From Balamuthia mandrillaris (taxonomy: Eukaryota; Discosea; Longamoebia; Balamuthiidae), in the NCBI GenBank assembly GCA_031835245.1, contig JAVKOQ010000542.1, positions 1 to 28,743 on the forward strand: 28,743 nucleotides of DNA. Direction: 5' to 3'. A model generated the notes under the pieces. That model searched no databases. It had not been told where the DNA came from and saw nothing but the letters and a program-made list of their open reading frames with translations. The position numbers were made by a program, and so were the translations under genes. Positions 1 through 9,297 of this stretch are shown here, piece after piece. Every line of letters starts with the position of its first letter. Position 1 is the first letter of the stretch.

Positions 1-282
1 TTCCTCATTTTTCTCTTCATCTGGGAACGCTCTCCTCCCCTCTATTTTGATAGAATGATTCGTCTTAGTCGAATGTCCCTAGCGTCGGTCGGACACCTTC
101 CTTCGTTCCCACTTCTCCACACCCTCCATGGATGGACGATATGAGTGACACCCATCATTGAGAAAGCAACAGTACATAATAATAATTTCTTATCTACACC
201 TTCCGCACAGCAGAGACTATCATCTTCCAAAGGAATGAGCCTTCCTGTCCACTTCCTTGTCCATGTTCACCAAATGCTCTGG
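1..282. other. Window edge, no gene recognised
   Basis: Only short open frames without recognisable protein character are seen here. The stretch probably holds the 3' untranslated region of the minus-strand membrane protein gene that ends at 283. Confidence 0.5.
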
Positions 283-1330
283 CTAGCTTTCAGTTTTGTT
301 GTCATCGTCGTTGTGCTGCTGTACTAACGGCCTCATAGCTTCGTTAGCTTGCCTTTCGGCTTCCTGCTTTGTCTTCAATGGCTCAAGCTCGTTATCCTCC
401 TCCTGCAGTCCCTCATATCCCGGTCGCGTCATTGCGAAGACGAACAAGAATCCGACGGTAGGGACGAGCAGCAACATCCAAACAGACAAGGTGATGATGC
501 CGATCAAGAAGTCGGCAAGGGCTTTCTCCCTCTTCTCCTCGAACTCCTCTTCTGAGAACAGCTCGATGCTGGTGGTGGAGTCAGCCAGCTGGAGGTTGGG
601 AGCTTGGTTGTCGATGTCCTCCACCGCGTCGGAAATGGTGTTGAGGAAGAAGTTTTGGAAGACGTTGGTCTTGACAGCCACCATCCCATCCAGAGTGGTT
701 CGGCCTTCCCACAGGGCTTTCACATGGGCAAAGCAACCTTCCTCCTCATCCTCGAGGTGAGAACGACAGCTCTTCCCGCCATCGCCCAAACAAACAATCG
801 CAACGTGCACGTACTCCGTAGATGAGGATGAAGAAGATGAGGAAGAAGAAGAAGAGGCTTGAAGGCGTGTCGCCGATAAAAGAGGAAATGCACAAGCCAT
901 GTGCCATATTGAAAGGGATGTCTTCCAGCGTGGCCTCCTCCCATCCCCAGAACTCCACCTTGCCGTAGCTGAACCCCGTGAAGCCCAGCCAAACCATGAG
1001 GCCCACGGAAAAGGCAAAGAGGAATAACAAATATGCAAAGGAAAGGTGGGGCGAGAACCGTTGCAACCTTGTGTTAGGAGAGTAGGAAGAACGTTTAAAG
1101 CTGAGGTGGTAGAACAAGAGCGCGGCCAGCACAGGGTAGAAGAACACGGTGCAAAGCACCATTGTGCCGAACCACAGCCTGGAGTCTCCTCTGTAGACGA
1201 GTGCCATGGCTGCATTCACCCCCAAGCAGAAGGGGAGGAAGAGGAAAGAGATGAAGAGCCATCCCAATAACACCCGCATGGGAGGGTTGGAGGGGCTGAA
1301 CTTTGCCGGGAGGCAGGCAGGAAAAGCCAT
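283..1330 (-). CDS. Multi-pass membrane protein, family unknown
   Basis: Two exons on the minus strand, 1330-815 and 750-283, are joined by a phase-0 intron of 64 nt (751-814, GTACGT...CTCGAG). They give about 327 aa. I see five likely membrane segments: three in the first 130 residues, one Phe/Leu-rich segment just before the intron, and one near residue 270 (LIGIITLSVWMLLLVPTVGF). An acidic/polar loop precedes the last segment and a charged, Asn/Asp-rich cytosolic-type tail follows it. I do not recognise the family and give no function. The chosen start is the ATG at 1330. An in-frame ATG at 1432 would add a hydrophobic AT-rich stretch that looks more like 5' UTR. The pyrimidine-rich TTC run before the donor encodes the Phe-rich segment, so the exact exon end is the least certain part. 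Confidence 0.6.
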
Positions 1331-1432
1331 TGGGTCGGTGGTGGGGTGAAGTACCCCGTTGTGCCTGTGGTGGTTGCTGACAATTATTAGAACAAAACCA
1401 ACAATAAAATAAAATAACGCACTACTTCCCAC

Positions 1433-2177
1433 TTTATCTGTAGCTTGTAAAGGTCAAACAAACTAGAGAGAGTTCCAAGAAATAAGACAAACGTAATTAA
1501 CACCGACTCCTTCAGAATTCCTTGCACGAGGCATTACACGTCATGTTCCTTGTTGTGCGTTGGTCGTGCGTCGTTTGGGTGGTTTGTTGTCTTCTGTAGG
1601 GAAAGGGTAAACAAGCGAAAAAGAAAAGAAGAGGAAAAGAAATGCCGCTTGCATTTTGTTAATATCCGTCTTGCGGTTCATTCCTCCACAGCTGTTTGCT
1701 CATTTGTTTCTAAAGTTCTTTCTGCATCGTTTCGTTTGCTTTGGTTTCATGTCCTGCGCTTCCTCCTCCTTTATCTCTTCAATCCTGGGAACATCCTCTT
1801 CCTTGCTTTCTTTCAATTGGTTTTTCCTTGCCGAAGTTCCAGAGCATCAGACGCCATCCATCGTTCGTCTACTTCCCAAACTCCAACCTTTTCGATGGAG
1901 AAAGAGGGTGGCGAGAAGCAGAGGAATAGGGAATCGTGGAGTGGTTGTTTTATATTTGTGTATAAAGAAAGCAAGGATGTTCGGAGGGGGGAGGGAGCTA
2001 TCTTATGATAAGCGTTCACCAGTAGGTAATCCTTTCGAGCCTACAGCCATTAGTCCATGATGCACGGTTTTGCCCATAGAATGAATGTAGTGCTTACATC
2101 CGTGTTAATACTCATTTCCTCCATCTTGCTATTCGTGCAAATGCTCATTTCCTCCGTAGTTTGTACATCGTTGTGCC
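1433..2177. other. Intergenic region between two minus-strand genes
   Basis: No intact gene is seen. The only recognisable content is the decayed copy of the TTC33-like gene tail at about 1725-1885, described separately. The rest is low-complexity T-rich sequence plus probable promoter sequence of the upstream membrane-protein gene. Confidence 0.5.
1725..1885 (-). pseudogene. Decayed duplicate of the TTC33-like gene C-terminal exon
   Basis: On the minus strand this segment matches the last coding part of the TTC33-like gene about 480 bp away. The parent reads KIEEIQEEEAQDMKPK and this copy reads RIEEIKEEEAQDMKPK. Both are followed by Lys-rich sequence and preceded by a related SSALE/SDALE block. 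In the copy the two blocks are in different frames and a TGA follows KTN, so it cannot encode the parental tail. No TPR exon lies upstream. It is best read as a partial tandem duplication of the gene's 3' end that has drifted. Seen directly by comparing 1741-1880 with 2219-2340 on the plus strand. Confidence 0.7.
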
Positions 2178-3681
2178 TTATGTAGCACCTTGGTTCGTTT
2201 TGCCTCGTTTCATATGCTTTGGTTTCATGTCCTGCGCTTCTTCCTCCTGTATCTCTTCTATCTTGGGGAGTTCCGCCTCAGATTGATTCTTCCAAGTCAA
2301 ATGTTCCAGAGCAGAGGAAGATACCGTACTTCGTTCCCACTCCTCTACTTCCTCCAAAAATGCATTACTTCCCTCTTTCAAAACATGTGTGTACACCACT
2401 ACCGGCTCTTCCGTTTGTGTTTTTCCACATGTATTCTTCCTTCGTCCTCGTAGTTGTCTTCTCTTTCTTCTTGTTACTCTGCTTTCGCTTGACTCCGGCT
2501 GTTCCATTGCCAGACCCAAAGACGAAGACAATTCTTCATCATCTCCTTCAGCCCGTCCTAGTTGTTGTTTGTTGAATCGTTGGAGAAAGCGTTCTCGGCG
2601 AGCATCGATCTCTTTCTTTTGCTCCAAGAGTCCGCGAGCGCGGTCCAAATCCTCTGTGGCTTCCGCATTAAGAGGAGCCAGTCTTAACGCCTGTTCAAAG
2701 CTTTCGACCGCCAGAGATATATCTCCTATTGCACCACGTTTCGAGTGTGAATAGCACGGAAGCAACAAGAAGAAGAAGAAGAAGAAGAAGAAGAAGAACG
2801 AGAAGAAGCACGAGAAGAAGAAGAACAAGAACAAGAAGAAGAAGAAGAAAGAACAAGAAGAAGCACAAGAAGAAGAATAAGAATAAGAATAAGAAGAAGA
2901 ATAAGAAGAAGAATAAGAATAAGAAGAAGACGAAGAGAAGAAGAAGAAGAAGAAGAAGAAGAAGAAGAAGAAGAAGAAGAAGAACAAGAAGAAGAACGAA
3001 GAGAAGAAGAAGACAAAGAACAAGAACGAGGAGGAAGAAGAGGAGGAGGAGGAGGAGGAGGAGGAGGGAGGAGGAGGAGGAGGAGGAGGAGGAGGAGGAG
3101 GAGGAGGAGGAGGAGGAGGAGGAGGAAGAAATACCGTCATTAAGGTGAGCACGGCCAAGCGTGACAAAGCCCTTGGAGAAAAAGGCATAGTTGGCACGCA
3201 CACTCGCTTAAAGAAAATCATTAAATAAAATGCAAAATACCTCAGCCCAATGCGGGTCCAATGTGGTGGCCTGCATGGCAGCATCGACGGCGCGCAGCGT
3301 GTAGCCCAGCTCCAAAAGGACCTGGGCTCTCATCTCATGCAGAACTGCTTGGCCGGGCATAAGGCGGAGGGCGCTGTCCCATTTGGTGAGGGCCGCTCTG
3401 AAGTCGCCTCTCTCCGCGAGGGCGCTGCCCTCCTCTTTTAGTCGACGGCTCTCTTGTTCGTGGGTTGGTGCGTCCTCCTCTCTGGCTCTCTTCTTCCTCT
3501 TCTCATGTTGTTGTTTGGCGTGCAGTTTGGATCGCTCGGCAAAGCGTTGCAAAGCGTTCAGGCCATGAACTACCGGCACCGGCTGTTGAGTAGAATGTGG
3601 GCGTTGTGTGCTTGTTGCTCTTTGCCGTTGGGAAGGGAAAGCAACCCGTTGCGATTTGATGTGGAAAGGGTGCACCTCCAT
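2178..3681 (-). CDS. TTC33: TTC33-like tetratricopeptide-repeat protein
   Basis: Three exons on the minus strand (3681-3241, 3171-3135, 2725-2178) give 341 aa. After a basic N-terminal region, TPR helices run from LKEEGSALAERGDFRAALTK through ALRLMPGQAVLHEMRAQVLL and GFVTLGRAHLND to SLAVESFEQALRLAPLNAEA. These follow human TTC33 (osmosis-responsive factor) closely in order and spacing, including GRAxL-x-GxI across both splice junctions. TTC33 is a small TPR adaptor of poorly known role. The middle exon is only 37 nt, and the following intron (2726-3134) is almost wholly GAA/GAG/GGA repeat. The C-terminal region is acidic and coiled-coil-like and is longer than I recall for the family. The ATG at 3681 is preferred. 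An in-frame ATG at 3768 would add a Lys-rich stretch translated from poly-purine sequence. Confidence 0.85.
2726..3134 (-). repeat. GAA/GAG/GGA simple-repeat intron of the TTC33-like gene
   Basis: Nearly the whole 409-nt intron is trinucleotide repeat on the plus strand: GAA with interspersed GAACGA, GAACAA and GAATAA variants, then GGA/GAG. On the sense strand it is pure pyrimidine (TTC/TCC). It starts at donor GTATTT (3134) and ends in CAATAG (2726). Confidence 0.9.
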
Positions 3682-4107
3682 CCCTTTTTTTTCTCTCTCT
3701 TCTTTTTCTGTTTTTTTTTTGTGGAAGTGGAAATTTCCAGGAGAAATTAACGCCGACAAAGTCGTCAAAAATATTCAATGTCGACATGGAATTTTGTCCA
3801 CAGGAATTAAAATTATGTCACATGGAATGATTCCAACTTTCCTTTTGCCTGCATCCAACCTTCGAAAACTCAACAACGATTAGCAAGACTAGAAGTGGAG
3901 ACAGTTTTCTGAGCAGGTCCCCACTTGCTAGCTTCCTAAGCTTGGGGAGATTCTAGTAATGGTAGGTTGGACGATCAAAGAAAGTAACTGTAAATTAGCG
4001 GGAAGTTCAAAGAATAGCGGAACTGTTATGGACAGTTATTCAAACAAAACAGTTTCCTTCTCTCATTTTGAAAGTTTGAAAAACGTGATGGCACCACTTT
4101 TGAAAGA
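3682..4107. other. Divergent intergenic region
   Basis: This region lies between the minus-strand TTC33-like gene and the plus-strand secreted-protein gene and presumably holds both promoters. Apart from the TATA-like element at its right end I see no gene or RNA. Confidence 0.5.
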
Positions 4108-4114
4108 TATAAAA
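4108..4114 (+). promoter_or_regulatory. TATA box of the secreted-protein gene
   Basis: TATAAAA stands 87 nt upstream of the ATG at 4201. That would put transcription start near 4140 and leave a 5' UTR of about 60 nt. It is the clearest TATA element in the window. Confidence 0.55.
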
Positions 4115-4200
4115 GAAGTAACTCCGTTTCTTTTTCTTCTTTCTATTTCCAAACAACACAACAAAGCACAAACACAAACACCACATCCTACTGTAACAAG

Positions 4201-5448
4201 ATGACCACCAAACCAGTCCTTTGGTTGACTCTTCTCTTTGTTGCTTCAACTCCATTCTTTGTCGAAGGAAAAAGGTCTTACGAGTATGATAACGACGACT
4301 GTTCCTGTCCATCTTCTTCCACAAAGCTGGTCCTTCATCATAACTATGACACGTCCGTTGACATCATTGGAAATGTGGAAGTCGATAACGATCAAAACGA
4401 CCTTCGCATACGTTTTCAAACTTCACTCTGCTCTTCTTCGTCTTCTTGGTTGTTGGAAAAGATCTACATTCATGTGGGAGACTCTTTGAAAGACTTTCCA
4501 GTCACATGTGGCACACGTGAAGCGGATGCGGGACGTTTCTCCTACTTAGCCATTTTGGAGGAGAGCTCTTCTTACATGGCAAGGATTCCTTTGGACACTA
4601 TTCTTGATGATGAAGTTTGCGGGAGAAAGGTATTGATCGCAGCGAAGGCTCAAGCAGTTCTACTTGATGTGGACGACGGAGACAATAGCGCCTGGGCCTG
4701 GGCTTTGGGCAGCGCATTTGATGTCGGTGGAAAGAGCATGTACTTTGTTCATCATGTATGTTGTGATGATGACGACATGGACGGTGCTGACGATGGTGGA
4801 ATGGGCGAAACGGATGGTACCGAAGATGGCGGAGAAGATGGCGGAGAGGATGGTACCGAAGATGGAGCCGATGGTACTGAAGATGGAGGAGATGATGGTA
4901 CTGAAGATGGAGGAGAAGACGGTGAAACGGGTGGATCTGACGGCGGAGAAGATGGTGCTGGAGATGGTAGCGACGATGGTGGCGTTGATGGCGGAGATGG
5001 GGATGCAGATGGCGGAGAAGACGGAGAAGGGAGCGGAGAAACCGCCTTCGCCTATCTTCCTGATTCCGATCTCGCAACTTGCTTCCTGGAGCTGGGTTTC
5101 AGCCGTTGGGGCTGGACGAACGGTCCTTTGACGCAAGGCAACTCCTACACGATGGACCTCTACGCTGGAGCCGCACAATGCGACCGCGACCGAGGAGAAA
5201 ACGTCGGAACCGTCACAGTGGTTCATGCAGGCGATGTTGTGACAGTGACTTTTGTTCTAGACGCGCCGTACAGCTTCGCAGAGACGCCGCAGGTCTACAT
5301 CGGAGACCAACCGATCCCGGAGGGCAATGGTGGTAACCCTACGGTCGCTCCTGGGCAATATCCCTATAGAGGAGAGGAAGTGGTGGTCACGGGGGTCAGC
5401 GGGGCCATCTATGTGATTGCTCACGCAACGGTTGCCGGTGTAATGTAA
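4201..5448 (+). CDS. Secreted two-module protein with Asp/Gly-rich linker
   Basis: A single uninterrupted frame of 415 aa. Residues 1-23 form a clear signal peptide (hydrophobic LWLTLLFVASTPFF, then VEG). Residues about 35-188 form a first beta-rich module containing IYIHVGDSLKDFPV and ending in CC. Residues about 189-280 are an acidic linker of repeated DGTEDGGEDGG-like units. Residues about 281-415 form a second module with WGWTNGPL, YAGAAQCD, QVYIGDQPIP and TVAPGQYPY. Both modules share an (I/V)YIGD ... APG/DAG-(Q/R)-(Y/F)-x-Y ... IAAKA/IAHA pattern, so they look like diverged copies of one domain. Motifs such as GWTNGPL-x-YAGAxQCD and TVAPGQYP resemble secreted proteins I know from bacteria, but I cannot name the family. 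Likely extracellular, with disulfides from several Cys pairs. Lack of introns and a clear TATA box set it apart from its neighbours. Confidence 0.85.
   Translation: MTTKPVLWLTLLFVASTPFFVEGKRSYEYDNDDCSCPSSSTKLVLHHNYDTSVDIIGNVEVDNDQNDLRIRFQTSLCSSSSSWLLEKIYIHVGDSLKDFPVTCGTREADAGRFSYLAILEESSSYMARIPLDTILDDEVCGRKVLIAAKAQAVLLDVDDGDNSAWAWALGSAFDVGGKSMYFVHHVCCDDDDMDGADDGGMGETDGTEDGGEDGGEDGTEDGADGTEDGGDDGTEDGGEDGETGGSDGGEDGAGDGSDDGGVDGGDGDADGGEDGEGSGETAFAYLPDSDLATCFLELGFSRWGWTNGPLTQGNSYTMDLYAGAAQCDRDRGENVGTVTVVHAGDVVTVTFVLDAPYSFAETPQVYIGDQPIPEGNGGNPTVAPGQYPYRGEEVVVTGVSGAIYVIAHATVAGVM
4768..5040 (+). repeat. Degenerate GGAGAAGATGGT-type repeat encoding the acidic linker
   Basis: Short units of the type GAAGATGG(A/C/T)GG(A/C) are repeated in frame and encode E/D-D-G-G/T. 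The array lies within the secreted-protein coding sequence and joins its two globular modules. Confidence 0.85.
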
Positions 5449-5480
5449 ACGGGTCTGCTTTCCCTTGCTGCTGGTTGTGC

Positions 5481-5529
<49 letters not shown>

Positions 5530-5741
5530 AGGAAAAAGTTAAAAGGAATATAGAGAAAAAATGAAATTTTATCGAATATCGTAATAATTCAGTCTTTGAC
5601 AATAGTCGAAAATTTATTTTGAATGTCGACAAATAAATCTATAAAAAGCACCAAAACAAAAATAGAGCAGAAGGAAAAAAGGAAACGCGAAGCAAAAAAA
5701 AAAAAGAACAGCAAAGAGGCACAACCACCGACACAAACCAG
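5449..5741. other. Intergenic region with CT microsatellite
   Basis: It holds a CT dinucleotide run (about 5484-5525) 36 nt after the secreted-protein stop, then A-rich sequence with AATAAA-like words, then the short purine-rich leader of the F-box/WD40 gene. No gene is seen. Confidence 0.6.
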
Positions 5742-7730
5742 ATGGACTTTACAGAGGAGTTACCGTCCGAGGCCACGTTGTTGCTGTTTTCCTACTTTGA
5801 CGCCAAAACGTTGTGCACTCTCAGTCAAGTCAGTCAAAACTGGTTACGCTTTGCCGGTAATGCTTCTTTTGTTTATGGACACCCTATATTACACTACAGC
5901 GTGTAATGGTGTCATGCATATTTTTTTGTGTTGCTAAACGGCCATTCTATCTCTTTTCCTTTCCTTTCTTCACTATCAAACGTAAGAGGATCATGGCCTA
6001 TGGAGAGGTTGTACATTGTCTCTGCTTCTTTCTCTTCGGGTGTAAGCCGTTTCTTCTTACCTTTTTTTCCGGTGTTTTGTTATGACAGAGCTGGCGCTTC
6101 GTCGCTTTCCAAAACCTTCATCGGAGGACTACATTTACAGTTGGAAGGTTTGGTACTTTGAACATCTTAAGGTTTGAAAATGTTTTGTCTTTGTTGTGGT
6201 TTTCTTAGTTCTCTCTTGCTCATTGTGAATGAAGTTGGAACGCAATTGGCGAAGTGGGTCGTGTAAGGTTACAACGTTGGAGGGCCACAGCGGTGGCGTA
6301 TGGAAAGTACTTCTGGATGGCCATACCATCATCAGCGGAAGCTACGATAACACTGTTCGTGGTTCGTTTTTGTTGTTCATCACTCTCATCCTTCTGTCGT
6401 GTTACTTCTCTTTCCCATTTCTTTCTGCGTTATTTATTACTTCTTTTTTGTAACAGGTTGGAACCTGTTCTCTCGCAAATGCAATTTTGTTATCCGACGC
6501 TTGACTTCCTCTCCCTTCAACCATCTTCAGTTTACTCGTGGCAAGGTGCCTGTTCTGCTTCTTCTTGTTCTTGTTCTTGTTCTTCTTCTTCTTCTTCTTC
6601 GTCTTCTTCTTCTTCTTTTTCTTCTTCTTCTTCTTCTTCTTCTTCTTCTTCTTCTTCTTCTTCTTCTTCTCGTTTTTCTTATATCTATTCTCCACCTTCT
6701 TACTCTTGCAAAAGGTTGCAGGTATATCAACCGACAAAGAATTAACCATATGGGACGTTGGTACTCGCAAATGCTTGGTATGTTTACAACTGGAAGAACG
6801 GCCACACGCCCTCGTCTTTGATGATGAGCACTTAGTCTTTGGTCTTCGTAGCGGAACGCTGCAAGTGTGGTCCATGCGAGATGACACAACTTGCGTGATG
6901 GAGCTGGAGGGCCATGACGAAACGGTAAGAGTGATGGAGATGGATTCTCGTCGGATCGCTTCTGCCGCTTTAGACAAGACTATTCGGGTTATTCTCTTCT
7001 TTCTATTCTTCTTGTTCTTCTTGCTTTTCTTCTGCTTCGCTTCTTTGTCGGTATTTTTGCTTATCAAAAGACAACAAAAGATATGGAACAGAGAAACAGG
7101 GGAATGTGAGCATGTATTAAATGGACATGCACTATCAGTGGCATGCCTTGCCATTAAAGACAATCTTCTTGTTAGTGGCTCAGGAGACAAAACATTACGT
7201 CTTTGGGTACCTTTTTTTGTTGATGTTTTTTAACCACTTATTGTTTAACCAAAACAAACAAAGGATTTGGACACAGGAAATTGTCTTAGAGTCTTAGAAG
7301 GTCACGCCAACACCATCTTCACCTGCCAACTTGACGACTGTAAAATAGGTTACACTCAATATTCTCTCACTCTCTCTCTCTCTCTCTCTCTTATGTTCTT
7401 CTATCAGTAAATAAAACAATAACATCTTTGTGGTTCTACAGTTAGTGGCTCAGGAGACAAAACTATCAAGGTGTGGAGCATAGCTACTGGCGAGTGTCTG
7501 GCCACTTTTCAAGCTCACGACGGACCCGTCATCTCGTGTATCTTTAACGAATCTCTCATCGTAAGGTTCGTAGTAGTTTCTATTCGTTTGTTGTTTATGT
7601 TCTTGTTTAAAATAAAACCAAATACAGTGGAAGCAGAGATCGTACTATCAAAATTTTTGACTTTAGTACTGAAGATAGTATCAAGTCTGCTGGTCAGGTA
7701 TTTGGTTCTTCTTGTTCTTTTACTTCTCTG

Positions 7731-7764
<34 letters not shown>

Positions 7765-8037
7765 TTCTCTTTCTCTCTTTCTTGTTGACACTTTTGTTTG
7801 TTTGTAATGCTTCTTTCTCATTGCAAAAAAAAGCCGTTGAACATAAGTTCAAGTCCTGAAAATGGTCAACAACGAAGACGAAGAAGAGGAATCACCAGCA
7901 GCAACCAACCACTACGAAGCCTCTCGTCTTATTCCTCGTCAAGGTTCTCTTGGGCAAAGACCGTTGCTGTCGTCTTTTTACCTGTTGTCATTCTCCTGCT
8001 TTCCATCTTTCTCGTTTCTTCTTCCTTTCAATCCTGA
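5742..8037 (+). CDS. F-box/WD40-repeat protein with predicted C-terminal membrane anchor
   Basis: Ten exons (5742-5856, 6089-6171, 6235-6361, 6457-6545, 6715-6987, 7081-7206, 7264-7348, 7442-7565, 7628-7697, 7834-8037) join in frame to 431 aa. Residues about 5-40 are an F-box (LPSEATLLLFSYFDAKTLCT, then VSQNWLRFA). Next is a linker with WxxxY/F like FBXW7 and beta-TrCP, then about seven WD repeats, the best being LVSGSGDKTLRLWDLDTGNC and IVSGSGDKTIKVWSIATGEC. The family acts as substrate receptor of SCF ubiquitin ligases: the F-box binds Skp1 and the propeller binds substrate. The last exon adds an Arg-rich patch and a strongly hydrophobic segment (TVAVVFLPVVILLLSIFLV) 6 residues before the stop, predicting a tail-anchored protein. 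This depends on phase-0 splicing of the last intron. Another frame of the last exon is also open and acidic, so the tail is less certain than the rest. Confidence 0.85.
6546..6714 (+). repeat. TTC-repeat intron of the F-box/WD40 gene
   Basis: The intron between exons 4 and 5 (GTGCCT...AAAAG) is mostly TTC trinucleotide with TTG variants at about 6557-6670. Confidence 0.85.
7698..7833 (+). repeat. CT-rich intron of the F-box/WD40 gene
   Basis: The last intron holds CT dinucleotides grading into TTTCTC units (about 7730-7784) before the A-rich acceptor. Confidence 0.75.
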
Positions 8038-8121
8038 ATAGAGAGAACGGGAAACGTTTTTGTTGTAACAATTAGTGTTATTATTATTTAAACCAAAGAA
8101 CTCGTTCGTTTGTTAGCTTGT

Positions 8122-8879
8122 TTAAAGCTCGTCTTTGGTCTTCTTGCCGTTGATCGCAAGAAGCTCTACCTCGAAAACGAGAACACTGTTGGGACCGATC
8201 ATATTACCAGCTCCTCGCTCTCCGTAAGCCAAGTCATGTGGAATGTAAAGCTGTTTGTGTTGTGTTGCGTAACAAACAGTATTTAACACGGTAACGAAGA
8301 GGGTCGAGAGAAGAGAGGAGAGAATGAGAGAATAAAAAGTAATATTTCATACCTCCCACTTGTCACCAATGTGCATCAGCTGAAGAGCCTCAGTCCAGCC
8401 TTCGTTCCAAAGGGAGAGAGTGTGAGAGAGTGCGAGAACGAGAGAGAGAATGGGAGAGGCAAACCTTTGATGACACCAGAAACGCCAAAAGTAGCGGGTT
8501 GGCCCCTGTTAACGGAGCTGTCAAAAACGTTGCCATCAATCAGGCGGCCGGTGTAGTGGACGGTGACAGAGTCGGTGGCTTTAGGGCTGTCGCCGTCTTC
8601 TCCCTTTTGAAGGACCTTGTACTGAAGGCCGCTGTCCAGGACCACCACGCCTTCCTTCTCTGCATTCTCCGTCAAAAACTGTTTCCCTTTGCGCAGATTA
8701 TATCTGTGCGTGGCCAAAATCATAAACGCAAACAAAGGCCAATCAATTTTTGGTCAATTGTTTGGTTTAAAAAAAACAAAGGCGAAAAAAAAAAGGTACC
8801 TGCTCATGTCTGCGGAGAGACAGCATACGACCTGCAAGGCCACAACGACCGCCACCAACAAGAGACCCACCGCCTTCAT
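8122..8879 (-). CDS. ER-lumenal FKBP-type peptidyl-prolyl isomerase with KDEL tail
   Basis: Four exons on the minus strand (8879-8800, 8703-8465, 8399-8353, 8250-8122) give 164 aa. The first 22 residues are a signal peptide ([20 protein letters not shown]). A short helix ([18 protein letters not shown]) then leads into one FKBP domain. Key pocket residues are present: Tyr in VHYTG, Phe-Asp in NVFDSS, Val-Ile in GVIKGW, Trp in GWTEAL, Tyr in LAYGERG and Phe in LVFEVELL. The FLxxN-x-G-V helix and the LQYKVLQKG strand resemble bacterial Mip/FkpA-type FKBPs. The last four residues are KDEL, the canonical ER-retrieval signal. The protein should therefore catalyse prolyl cis-trans isomerisation during folding in the ER lumen. 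Introns are in phases 2, 1 and 0. The gene converges with the F-box/WD40 gene, with stops 85 nt apart. Confidence 0.93.
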
Positions 8880-9297
8880 TTTTTCCTTCCTGTTCTTCTT
8901 CTTTGTTTGCACACACAAACACAAAAAAAAAAAAAAGAAGTAGCAGCGACGTAGCAATTGAGATCAGATTAGATTTGCTCAGCTCTTTGAGCTACTGTGT
9001 CGACATGAATGCCTTGCAATTCCCAACAAATTAGGGTAGTTTAGTTCAGTTTGGTTTAGTTTGGTTTGGTTTTTGTTTTTGTTTTGAGAAAGAACCGAGT
9101 CAACTCCAGGAATATGGAGAGACTATTTCCCTTCTGCAGCTCTGCCTTTTATTTTGCCTTTAGGTCCAACGTGACATTATGGGAAGACAGCGAGGAATTG
9201 GATGCCTTGGCTTCATTGAAATCTGCTTTAATGAGTTTCATCAACACACAAATGGTTCAATTTTTTACAGAAGAACCGACCGCTAGGAAGGCGAAAC
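8880..9297. other. Divergent intergenic region
   Basis: It lies between the KDEL-FKBP gene and the 163-aa orphan gene. It has an A-run at about 8923-8936 and a degenerate GTTTGGTTTAGTTT repeat near 9035-9085. A short open frame from the ATG at 9114 overlaps the start of the orphan gene in another frame; I could not splice it sensibly to anything. Confidence 0.5.

Noticed and set aside
2695-3284. Long open frames of poly-Ser, poly-Leu and poly-Phe over the GAA/GAG repeat
   Set aside because: They are translations of an intronic trinucleotide repeat. Splicing it out joins conserved TPR residues exactly.
4598-5226. His/Leu/Arg-rich and Ile/Ser-rich open frames opposite the secreted-protein linker
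   Set aside because: They are antisense shadows of the DGTEDGG coding repeat; the plus frame has a signal peptide, domains and a proper start.
5484-5525. CT repeat as a GAGA-type promoter element of the F-box/WD40 gene
   Set aside because: It lies 36 nt after the preceding stop and over 200 nt from the next ATG, and similar repeats occur throughout introns, so a promoter role is not supported.
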